Assembly: GCA_020348985.1 (NCBI GenBank)
Contig: CP070761.1
Location: 56,449-97,922, forward strand
DNA: 41,474 nucleotides
Source: Candidatus Thorarchaeota archaeon
Lineage (GTDB): Archaea > Asgardarchaeota > Thorarchaeia > Thorarchaeales > Thorarchaeaceae
Reading direction: 5' to 3'
Position numbers and translations under genes: made by a program. The notes under the pieces were generated by a model. It did not search any database and was not told the DNA's origin. It saw only the letters and a list, made by a program, of their open reading frames with translations. Of this stretch, positions 33,174 to 41,131 are shown in pieces. The stretch's first letter is position 1. Each line of letters opens with the position of its first letter.

Positions 33174-35370
33174 CCGCGACTTCCTCCTCCTCATTGTTGA
33201 GTCTCATCTGTATTCTTGAGAGTAGACTATGAGTCCGTTCAACTAGATCTTCGAGCCCACTGTGTTCTGCAACAACATAGATTGAGAAGAGAATCCAAAG
33301 GGCGTTGTCCAAGAGAGAGTAAACATCTCCAAGTGGCATTTCTAGGCTTCTCGCAATACTACCTATGGAGGACTCTGTGGTCACGAGAGAGCCTATGAGA
33401 TTCTCAAACGAACTGTCTAGATTTCTTCTGAGCTCTATGGACATCAGATGTCTGGTTAGCCATAATAGCCCAGAGTTGTCCTCCGTGAAAGGAGCAAAGG
33501 CGACAAGTTCTCTGAATGTGTTTATCCGTATGTAGAGCTTGTTGACCTTCTTCCCCAGAGAGGTTGGCCTCAATCGCCCATGAGTAGATCCTTCAACCAG
33601 ATTGAGGCGAATCAATGTTCTTGAGGGACTGGTCTCACTTAGCGCCAGAGGAATAACGAAGTTCGCTCCTTCTGGATTCTTTTGTGCAGCTATCATGCCA
33701 AGAGCGACCAAGTGATGACAAAGAATCCCTTCGTGAGAAATAGGTTCACCACAAGAGCATGTTGGGCCTTCAACCGTGCCGCGCGAAGAGCAACTTCTAG
33801 CGGAGAATCTGCATGTCACTCCTCTTCCGCCATTCTCCTCAACCATTCCGCCGATTGTTGAATCCGTGGTCTCTCTGATCTCTACCGTTCCAAGTACGCC
33901 AGCTTTAGCAGCTCGGATGGTCTCTTCCAATCCGTGACACTCAATGGCAGATTCCGCTGATATCTCTCCTAGTTCGAGTGCCCTTTGAGGAGACCTTTGG
34001 TTGCGGGAATGTGAGAACGCAAGAAAGGATTCTTCGAAAATCTCTTCTTGAATCTCCTGAATTGATGCTTCGCCCATGAAGTTTATAGCTATTAGTAATT
34101 GGTCTGTAAGTTCTGAAGGCGCGCCCATTGAACTGGTAACTGGAGAGAACCTCGGCGTCAACGTTGCGTGTCCAGTAACTTCGTCTGTCAACTCCTCGAA
34201 GTACTTCCGTTTTATTTCTCGAGATTCACCACGGCTGCCGCTAAGAATCACCCCGAAGCCTTTCTCGTCCATCCCAGGCCTACCTGCACGGCCAAGCATC
34301 TGATGTACCTGGTTTGTGGGCAGCATCTGAGTGTAGTCTGCTGGTGAACTCGTGCCTGCAATAATGACAACTCGTGCAGGTAGGTCCATGCCTGCAGATA
34401 AGGTGGTTGTCGCGCAGAGGACCCTAAGTAACCCCTTTCTGAACATATTCTCTATTAGCCTACGACTATCAGAACCTAGACCTGCATGGTGGTATGCAAC
34501 TCCGTTGTGGATCAATGGTCTAATCTCAAGAGGGAGACGCGACCCCCAGTGTTCTATTGAGTTAGCTTCGATATCTAACTCAGATCTCTCAATCTGAGTA
34601 AGCTGCCTACCAACATCGGAGCAAAGTCTCTTGGCTTCAGATTCGGCCTCACGCCTCGTGCGTGTGAAGACAATCGCCTGACCGTTTGCCTGGACAGTTG
34701 TCATGACAAGTTCTCGAATAGACTTGGTTCGATCATCAGTGGTGAGAACTCTGCACGAAAGTGGCACTGGTCGTTCGGAGGATTCTATTAGCTTGCATCC
34801 GAGCCAATCTGCCAAATCGTCTGCCGATGCTACAGTTGCTGAAAGAGCCACAATCTGAAGCTCATGCATGATGTGTTTGATTCTGAGAATGACACTCTCA
34901 AGGCGCGCGCCTCTATAGGGGTCAGCTATGTTGTGAACCTCGTCAATGACGAGAACTCCAATTTCGGAGAGGATCTGAGCTCGATGGCGAAGGAGAGAGT
35001 CTGCCCTTTCATACGTGGTGACAATGATATCAAGCTGCTCGAGTTCGGAGCCGTCTTTGTGATAGTCACCTGTTGATTGACCAACTGAGATATTCAGCTT
35101 CTCATAACGCTCCTGTAAGACATCTGCAACTTGGGAAGCAAGAGCTCTCAGGGGCACGACGAAAAGGCCTCTCTTGCCATCCAGAACCGCTCGCAAAAGC
35201 CCCATCTCTCCTACTAGCGTCTTTCCCGAGCCTGTGGGGCTGCATACGAGAATGCTCTCGCCATCCAGAAGCCCAGCCTCAATTGCATCAATCTGAACGC
35301 CTCGCGGAGTCAACCCCAAGTCTCTCAGAATATCTTTGATGTTGGTTGAGGCTGAACTTACAGTAATCAC
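33166..35370 (-). CDS. Ski2/Hel308-like DEVH helicase with a SWIM-type zinc motif
   Basis: A 734-residue superfamily 2 helicase. Motif I is SPTGSGKT (Lys50), motif II DEVH (143-146), motif III SAT, and motif VI QMLGRAGRPG. The closest family is Ski2/Hel308, which unwinds DNA forks or RNA. In the C-terminal half, Cys538-x-Cys540 and Cys551-x-His553 (CSC...CHH) match the SWIM zinc pattern CxC...CxH, which is not part of standard Hel308 and may bind DNA or a partner. The GTG at 35370 overlaps the previous stop (GTGA) and has GGTGA upstream. Confidence 0.88.
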   Translation of the reverse strand: MITVSSASTNIKDILRDLGLTPRGVQIDAIEAGLLDGESILVCSPTGSGKTLVGEMGLLRAVLDGKRGLFVVPLRALASQVADVLQERYEKLNISVGQSTGDYHKDGSELEQLDIIVTTYERADSLLRHRAQILSEIGVLVIDEVHNIADPYRGARLESVILRIKHIMHELQIVALSATVASADDLADWLGCKLIESSERPVPLSCRVLTTDDRTKSIRELVMTTVQANGQAIVFTRTRREAESEAKRLCSDVGRQLTQIERSELDIEANSIEHWGSRLPLEIRPLIHNGVAYHHAGLGSDSRRLIENMFRKGLLRVLCATTTLSAGMDLPARVVIIAGTSSPADYTQMLPTNQVHQMLGRAGRPGMDEKGFGVILSGSRGESREIKRKYFEELTDEVTGHATLTPRFSPVTSSMGAPSELTDQLLIAINFMGEASIQEIQEEIFEESFLAFSHSRNQRSPQRALELGEISAESAIECHGLEETIRAAKAGVLGTVEIRETTDSTIGGMVEENGGRGVTCRFSARSCSSRGTVEGPTCSCGEPISHEGILCHHLVALGMIAAQKNPEGANFVIPLALSETSPSRTLIRLNLVEGSTHGRLRPTSLGKKVNKLYIRINTFRELVAFAPFTEDNSGLLWLTRHLMSIELRRNLDSSFENLIGSLVTTESSIGSIARSLEMPLGDVYSLLDNALWILFSIYVVAEHSGLEDLVERTHSLLSRIQMRLNNEEEEVAGD
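33183..33190 (-). promoter_or_regulatory. Ribosome binding site that decides the two-TM protein start
   Basis: GGAGGAGG on the minus strand lies nine bases before GTG 33173. It falls after ATG 33194, so it can serve only the GTG. Confidence 0.5.
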
Positions 35371-37640
35371 AGAAAGTCACCTTTGCGAAGAGCTTGCCGC
35401 AGTGCCATTGCTCCTTTGAGAGTCATTCTGAAGTTGGCGTATTTGACACCGCTGTGAACCTCATGCCCCCTCAGAATCATGCTTGCTTCTTCAAGCTGGA
35501 TAAGCACAGTCTGCACATCCTCCTCACTATCACCGCTGGACGATATGAAACGCCTGGCAGCTTCCTCTGTAAGAGGTTCATAACGTTCCAAGAGCTGAAG
35601 TACTTGTACGGCCAGCTTCGTGTTCCGCCCAGACACAGATTCAAGGAGTGTGCGGTGCCTTCCTTTGTGGGAGTCAGTAGGTTCTCCAAGAAGCTGCGCT
35701 CTTCTTTCTGCCATCTGATCATGCGAAAGTGCTTCAAACTCGGGCGGCTTGTCCAGCGTTACTGGGTGTGCAGTCTTTGAAAGACCATCCACCAACAACG
35801 CGTTTCCTTCAGCCATCATTCTCAGATATGCTGATTCTCTTGCAGACAAACGAGCTTTGCTGTGCATCGAACCTACGACCGGGAGTCCGAGCATATCCGA
35901 AACCACTTTGATGTCATGAGAGGCTCTCAATACAAGTGATAAACAAGCTGAAAACGAGTCTGCGATTAGACCAAGATCGGAGGGGTGTCTGAGACCTACA
36001 ATCAGTGGACCTCTTTGCAGGACTTCGTTTGCCAAGTTTCGTGCCCAGAGCAGCCGTCTCTTGTGATGTGTATTGCTCACAATTAGATTCGGTGGATCAT
36101 CCATAAGAACAACAAGATCCGAGTCGGAAGCTATGCCTGCTATCTTGATAGCGGCTAGATCCCATGCCAATAGATCTAGATCTTCCGATCCTGTTTTCAG
36201 AATGATTATCGATAAGGGAATCTCTGCCAATCTGGAGAAGTGTATCGTCTGAGAGCCGTAGAATGCGTGGGCACCTGGACCTTGATGCAAAGCTCGAATC
36301 GCGTCCATTCCCTGCAAAGACGTGTAGGAAGATTCGATCTCAGGCCCCGTCTCGGATGGTTCGTTGGGACGTAGAGTGATGTCTGCTATTGTTGCTCCAG
36401 GGATCGCGACTGCTCTCCCTAGGGCGGTCACAAATTCTGGAGCTGGTGTAAGAGCAACATTTGATACTGATTCCAACGCAATCTTCAGTTTCGAAACATA
36501 CGATGCACCCGGTATACCTTCGGCATCGACAGGGTTGAGAACAAGATCCCTTCCCAAAGTGAATCCGACTGCATTCTCTTCGATCCCGGCCAGTGAGAGA
36601 CAATCCTCATGGCGACTCAGGATTAGGACCCTCTTTCGTCGATTCACGAGCTGTTTGACCAGTATTCTGTAGATGTCATATCGTTCACTTCGATGTCCAC
36701 CACAGACTAGTAGCCCATTTGAGATGTCTCTGCCAGACAGGCCAGCGACAGGACCTGGCAGGAGCGTTTCTGGATTGATGATACGACCGATTCTGAATTC
36801 GGTGTTGGCGGTCCTAATTGGTGCTACAAACTCACTTGGAACATTGCATCCCACTTCAGAAGAGAGCTCACTTGCGAGCTGAACTAGCCAATGTGAGAGA
36901 TCTCTACCTGTTGAGTAAAACGTGTGCCGGATTTCAGGAACACGATATCCGGCAATCTTCTCACCGAGCCTGCCAATTCCGGATTGAATCAGATTCTTGT
37001 CAGGGATTGCCCCCTTTATCGAAGATTGCAGTCTTCGGAGAGAATCGGCCTCACGAGTGTGTCCTAGTATGCAGGTGCTTGTCTTCCATAGACCCCCTCT
37101 GGTAGTAATGTAGGATTCAATTTCGGTGTTGGAAAGGAACTTGTTGAAGTAGTTCTCAAGAGCTTTGGTGACTATCCCTTCATCTAGAAGACGTTTGGGC
37201 CTTTCTCGCCTCATGCCAATCATTATGTAGATTCCATCTTCAGAATTGATTGCGCGCATAAGTCGACCCAGATTGCCTTTCAGCGTGGTAGATGCAGACT
37301 TCATCTGCGCCATTGAGATATGGCGAGATCCACCAGTACCCCTTGACTTCACCGATTCTCTTTGCGTCTCGAAATTCAAGTCGGCCTTTGGGACAATACA
37401 CCAATCATCGCCATAGGGTGCGAGATCCATCTTGTTCCTCTCCATTTGGGAGATTACCAGCAAGTAAACAGACAAACCCAGACAGAAGGCTGAGACAAAT
37501 GACGGTATCCAGAGAATCAGGAGAGTAAGAACACTGGATGCAAAAATGATACGCTGCCATTGAGTCCGCACCTCACGATTGTCCCAATGCAGCTTGTCGC
37601 TCTGTGTGACACTCATGGATGACTCTTGGATTTCTGCCAT
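35367..37640 (-). CDS. Membrane-anchored HerA/VirB4-like protein lacking a Walker A motif
   Basis: A 757-residue protein. Two adjacent membrane helices lie near residues 30-65 (IIFASSVLTLLILWIPSFVSA and following). A VirB4/HerA-type N-terminal domain comes next. In the ATPase domain the Walker A place reads CGGHRSERYD (residues 313-322), with no GKT. The Walker B strand LVVLMDDPPNL and the later GLRHPSDLGLIADSF segment match HerA/TraG-type ATPases. A C-terminal winged-helix-like segment ends the protein. It is probably a catalytically dead DNA-translocase relative that serves as a scaffold. ATG 37640 (AAAGGA upstream) is chosen; TTG 37691 is an alternative that would overlap the previous gene. 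Confidence 0.75.
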   Translation of the reverse strand: MAEIQESSMSVTQSDKLHWDNREVRTQWQRIIFASSVLTLLILWIPSFVSAFCLGLSVYLLVISQMERNKMDLAPYGDDWCIVPKADLNFETQRESVKSRGTGGSRHISMAQMKSASTTLKGNLGRLMRAINSEDGIYIMIGMRRERPKRLLDEGIVTKALENYFNKFLSNTEIESYITTRGGLWKTSTCILGHTREADSLRRLQSSIKGAIPDKNLIQSGIGRLGEKIAGYRVPEIRHTFYSTGRDLSHWLVQLASELSSEVGCNVPSEFVAPIRTANTEFRIGRIINPETLLPGPVAGLSGRDISNGLLVCGGHRSERYDIYRILVKQLVNRRKRVLILSRHEDCLSLAGIEENAVGFTLGRDLVLNPVDAEGIPGASYVSKLKIALESVSNVALTPAPEFVTALGRAVAIPGATIADITLRPNEPSETGPEIESSYTSLQGMDAIRALHQGPGAHAFYGSQTIHFSRLAEIPLSIIILKTGSEDLDLLAWDLAAIKIAGIASDSDLVVLMDDPPNLIVSNTHHKRRLLWARNLANEVLQRGPLIVGLRHPSDLGLIADSFSACLSLVLRASHDIKVVSDMLGLPVVGSMHSKARLSARESAYLRMMAEGNALLVDGLSKTAHPVTLDKPPEFEALSHDQMAERRAQLLGEPTDSHKGRHRTLLESVSGRNTKLAVQVLQLLERYEPLTEEAARRFISSSGDSEEDVQTVLIQLEEASMILRGHEVHSGVKYANFRMTLKGAMALRQALRKGDFL

Positions 37641-37677
37641 TGGGTCCTTTAGTGGTTTGGAACCAATTACGTGACCC

Positions 37678-37953
37678 TTAGTCAGCCACAAGACCTCCTG
37701 TTCGTTTTGATAGATTTTCTACAACTCGCCTCAGGCGATGATGAGTCTCGGAATCCCCACCCCATATCAGAACTCGTCGGCCGACTATTGTGAGATCAGG
37801 TAGGCTGCACTTGCACGATTGCCCATGGGCAATAGGTTTTGGAGACCGAACAAGAAACTTCCAATCGTACCCGTGACCTGTTTGCATGGCCTGAATTAGG
37901 ATTTCAGCTAGGGAATCATCTTCAAGCTCAATCTGACTGGTGACATTCAACAT
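37678..37953 (-). CDS. Small unknown protein, 91 residues
   Basis: A short soluble protein (MLNVTSQIELEDDSLAEILI start), with two cysteines in SCKCSL and a basic C-terminal helix. No family is recognised. ATG 37953 sits behind GGAGG and GAGG stretches that overlap the end of the upstream gene by 26 bases; a TTG three codons earlier is possible. Its conserved place between two VirB4/HerA-like genes is its main clue. Confidence 0.55.
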   Translation of the reverse strand: MLNVTSQIELEDDSLAEILIQAMQTGHGYDWKFLVRSPKPIAHGQSCKCSLPDLTIVGRRVLIWGGDSETHHRLRRVVENLSKRTGGLVAD

Positions 37954-38536
37954 TGACCTCAATTCCTCCGTTCAGTACAATAAGCGCATCCTTCAGCCCA
38001 CCCCGATGCACAGGTGTGTGAGGGTAAGCTGCGCGCATTGCACCTTCAAGCACTTGTGCGTCCTCTGCTACCTTCTCCGTCATTCTCAGAACTCGTGACT
38101 TGCTTTGGATGATTCTTGAAGCCCGACGGGCCACCATCATTCCCACTTTCGTAGGGCGATTTCCCAGAGGCCGGGCCAAGAAGAATCGGAGCTCTCCCCC
38201 TTCCTCCTCCTCAAGTCTGGTGCTCATTGCCGCTAGAACACGACCTGCGGCATGTTTTAGATCGATTCCAATGGGGACACTCGCTATCACACATGTAGCA
38301 CATATTTCTACGCTCCAGGGTCTGAAAACTGCCGCAAGCTTCGATTCGCCATTCCATTGAACTGCCGGAGGCATGCCCAGCCGCAGTATGACATAGACAA
38401 GTAGGCAGAGAGAGAGCATGCCTCCAATTGAGATAGCAGTGTCAGTCACGGATGGAAACAGCACCAATCTTAATGACCACGCAGCTGCGACTGCGCCTAG
38501 CAAGGACAATCTATCCGGATGATCAGTATTTAGCAA
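37928..38536 (-). CDS. Membrane protein with a VirB4/HerA N-lobe-like soluble tail
   Basis: A 202-residue protein. Two or three hydrophobic helices occupy about residues 10-95 (LSLLGAVAAAWSLRLVLF, SIGGMLSLCLLVYVILRLG, ICATCVIASVPIGIDL). The tail, FFLARPLGNRPTKVGMMVAR and after (ending near HRGGLKDALIVL), resembles the region ahead of the ATPase core in VirB4/HerA-type proteins, though this is a weak match by eye. The TTG at 38536 is one base past the XPD stop and has GGGAGGTG six bases upstream. The membrane-anchored HerA-like protein two genes on is the natural partner. Confidence 0.62.
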   Translation of the reverse strand: MLNTDHPDRLSLLGAVAAAWSLRLVLFPSVTDTAISIGGMLSLCLLVYVILRLGMPPAVQWNGESKLAAVFRPWSVEICATCVIASVPIGIDLKHAAGRVLAAMSTRLEEEEGGELRFFLARPLGNRPTKVGMMVARRASRIIQSKSRVLRMTEKVAEDAQVLEGAMRAAYPHTPVHRGGLKDALIVLNGGIEVNVECHQSD

Positions 38537-38537
38537 T

Positions 38538-40514
38538 TCAAGCACCTCCCTTTCTGTTAGCAAGAAACAACTCAATGGCAGAAATCATCTCATGCGGCTC
38601 GGTGAAAGGCCAGATGTCGGACACAATTCCTTCGCCAAAGACATCGATGTGTCTGGTGAATCTTCGATCGAGAAGGACAACAACTCCCCAATCGTCCGGA
38701 GATCTTCTCAATCTACCAATCAGTTGAGCAACCTTCCTGATTGACGGCAAGACTGTAGAGTAGTAGTAGCCTGCACCCTTTCCATACTTCTGCTCGTACC
38801 AGTCCCGTAGAGCACCACTGAAGCTTGTAGGTGGTGTAAACGGAATTCCGACGCCTATGACCAGGTCAATGAGGGAGGATCCTTCGTGAACAAGATCTAT
38901 GCCTTCTCCGAACTTTCCAGAATAGACCCCAAAGATAGCATGTGGAGCTGACTCCACAGCAGCCTTTACGTCTTCGATTCTAGCCCGGGGCTCTTCCACA
39001 ATCAAGCTCCTATGAGAACAATCGATCCCGTATGCTAACACATCATTAAGTATCGAATAGCTTGGGAACGCAATAAGGGCGCTCTTGTTGGCGGGCACTA
39101 TAGCGAGGACTTTCGTGATTCGTTTGGCGATTTCTGACCAAAGTGCAGGCCCTCGTTCTGTGTACTTTGTTGATAACTTTCTGTCAATGAGGACAAGCCT
39201 GCTTCCACTAGGGTAGGAGCCTGCAATGCTCTCAGTCCTAGCCGTTTTGATTCCCAATAGGGACGCGTAGTGGTGTATGGGGTTCAGCGTACCAGACATT
39301 AAAAGAACAGATCTTGCTCCTCTCAGCGTTGGAGCCAGCAGTCCAGCCGCGTTCAAAGGTCTAATCATCAATCTTGCATCGTTAGGAGTGAACTCACCTG
39401 TCCACCTACGCCCAATCTCAAGTGTGCAATGCCATCCTTCATTTTGAGCTGCCACAGCTCCGGCAACAAGGAATCCGATTAGCCTTTCCAAAGGGGTCTC
39501 TGTGCTGGCCTCAACATCCGTGCTGTCAAGTGTGTCGCCCTTGGTACCAGCTAGAAACTGCAAATCCATGTCTTTTATGAATCGCGGGATGACTTCCCAA
39601 GCATGCAGTTCTAGCTCCCTTTTGCTTCTCAATCTGTCTAGCTTTATCATCAGAGTCTCCCATAGAAAAGAAACGACGTCTGGTAGCCAATCCGCACGCG
39701 TGACCCGCTTGAGCTCACTGGCGTTGTTCTTCAGCCACAAGATGTCCCTGCCAGTTATTGATGCGGTCTCAGATTCGAGAATGTGGTCAGCAAGGTTATG
39801 AGCTTCATCAACAAGAATGTCGATCTCGGGCAACGTCAAGGACAGAGTTGTCAGCAACGCATTCCGGACTCTCCAATTGAAAATGTACGAATAGGGACCA
39901 ATGATTATCCTGCTGTTCTTTGCACACCATCGCAAGACCTCGTAAGGACAGAAGTCATGTGTCGCCAAGGTTGACTCAGCATGCTCCCGCGTGACAATAT
40001 CCTCATGCAGGAGACTCTCCACGTGCGCTTTCGCTCGTGCTCTAATCTGCGGCCGGCCGTCTTCACGGGACTTCTGATAGAATCCGTAATAGTAAGTACA
40101 CTGTCCGCTTCGGACCAAGTCGTTGCAGCCCTTTGTGAAGCCAGTAACTGATGTCGCCACTATTCGCTCCTTGATTGGGCACAAGTGGATTCTAGAAATC
40201 AGGCTGGTAGCAGTTAGAGGCTGTGACCCAACTCTGTGCGCCATTACTTGTCGAATCCTTCGTATCTCCTCTTCGAACACATCGGATTGTGAGTGGGTTC
40301 TGGTTAGAATGAATAGCCTAGAGTCAGATTCTTCAATCCGAGCGGCCAGGTATCCCGATAATACAGCGATTGTCTTCCCCACTCCACATGCAGCAGAGAG
40401 GAGACCTACGGTGCCCTGTGAATAGACATCGGCTGCGAATCTGACCGCGTTGTCTTGCTGGGGCCGCGGATCGTAGGGAAACCAAGACATTGCCTCTTGA
40501 TTCCTGATTGTCAT
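38538..40514 (-). CDS. XPD/DinG-type Fe-S DNA helicase
   Basis: A 658-residue superfamily 2 helicase. Motif I is ACGVGKT (Lys47), motif II DEAH (236-239), and motif VI QLIGRLRRS. Four cysteines (near 112, 130, 139 and 189, the last in FCPYE) match the Fe-S cluster of XPD/DinG helicases, which unwind DNA 5' to 3' in repair. ATG 40514 overlaps the upstream stop (ATGA) and has GGAGGG six bases before it, so it is preferred to an ATG at 40538. Whether this is the main XPD or a second copy is unknown. Confidence 0.9.
   Translation of the reverse strand: MTIRNQEAMSWFPYDPRPQQDNAVRFAADVYSQGTVGLLSAACGVGKTIAVLSGYLAARIEESDSRLFILTRTHSQSDVFEEEIRRIRQVMAHRVGSQPLTATSLISRIHLCPIKERIVATSVTGFTKGCNDLVRSGQCTYYYGFYQKSREDGRPQIRARAKAHVESLLHEDIVTREHAESTLATHDFCPYEVLRWCAKNSRIIIGPYSYIFNWRVRNALLTTLSLTLPEIDILVDEAHNLADHILESETASITGRDILWLKNNASELKRVTRADWLPDVVSFLWETLMIKLDRLRSKRELELHAWEVIPRFIKDMDLQFLAGTKGDTLDSTDVEASTETPLERLIGFLVAGAVAAQNEGWHCTLEIGRRWTGEFTPNDARLMIRPLNAAGLLAPTLRGARSVLLMSGTLNPIHHYASLLGIKTARTESIAGSYPSGSRLVLIDRKLSTKYTERGPALWSEIAKRITKVLAIVPANKSALIAFPSYSILNDVLAYGIDCSHRSLIVEEPRARIEDVKAAVESAPHAIFGVYSGKFGEGIDLVHEGSSLIDLVIGVGIPFTPPTSFSGALRDWYEQKYGKGAGYYYSTVLPSIRKVAQLIGRLRRSPDDWGVVVLLDRRFTRHIDVFGEGIVSDIWPFTEPHEMISAIELFLANRKGGA
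38543..38550 (-). promoter_or_regulatory. Ribosome binding site that fixes a TTG start
   Basis: GGGAGGTG, an almost perfect match to the anti-16S tail, is six bases before TTG 38536 and lies inside the end of the XPD gene. It rules out the upstream TTG at 38575, which has no such site. Confidence 0.6.
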
Positions 40515-41131
40515 TCGGCACCCTCCACACGTAGGCATGACTCGGCTGTATATATTCTGAAACGAATTGAGAAGTAACGGTTCAGAAGGTAGTAGTAGCG
40601 ATCCAAGTGTTCCCGCGAATCGAAGTGCTTTACAGAGCAGGCCATACGTTCGACTATTTCAGGACTAAACCCTTTCTGTCGAGCCGCTCTCCAGAACCAC
40701 TCCTCAACTTCCCGCATCGTGGATATGCAATGCGCCACGGTCGACTCAACAATCGAAATGAGAAACTCTAATGCATCCTTCGTTTTGTTAGGGATTGATG
40801 AAACTCGTTCGCCGGTTGGAATATAGGCGACGATGCCTTCGTTACTGTTCAGGTCTATCTCCACAGGGACACCCTTGCCTCCACGAAGGGTTTCCAGTAA
40901 TGAGAGGACACGGGGTATCTGGTGCAGAACCGGCTTGGATTTGTCGGAATGTCGCCAACCAATCCGAGTCACTACGAAGAGTGGCGGATCGCTATCAATG
41001 TTGACATCGATTTGCACAATCCTGATTCGGTGAGCAGTCTCTCTAAGAATGAGGTTGACGAGGTTGAGGACTGATTCCTGATGTGTCCCGCGTCTGAAGA
41101 CTTGAGTGCGTCCTCCGGCTTCAATGCTCAT
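40511..41131 (-). CDS. Unknown protein of the DNA-processing cluster, 206 residues
   Basis: A soluble alpha/beta protein. An N-terminal beta-rich part (RIRIVQIDVNIDSDPPLFVV, PVEIDLNSNEGIVAYI) is followed by a long helical part (TKDALEFLISIVESTVAHCI, then an aromatic-rich EEWFWRAARQKGFS). No family or catalytic motif is recognised. ATG 41131 overlaps the preceding stop by ATGA, and its own stop overlaps the XPD start by ATGA, so it is tightly coupled. Confidence 0.65.
   Translation of the reverse strand: MSIEAGGRTQVFRRGTHQESVLNLVNLILRETAHRIRIVQIDVNIDSDPPLFVVTRIGWRHSDKSKPVLHQIPRVLSLLETLRGGKGVPVEIDLNSNEGIVAYIPTGERVSSIPNKTKDALEFLISIVESTVAHCISTMREVEEWFWRAARQKGFSPEIVERMACSVKHFDSREHLDRYYYLLNRYFSIRFRIYTAESCLRVEGAE
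40521..40526 (-). promoter_or_regulatory. Ribosome binding site that decides the XPD start
   Basis: GGAGGG on the minus strand, six bases before ATG 40514. It lies downstream of the alternative ATG at 40538, so it can serve only the 40514 start. Confidence 0.5.
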
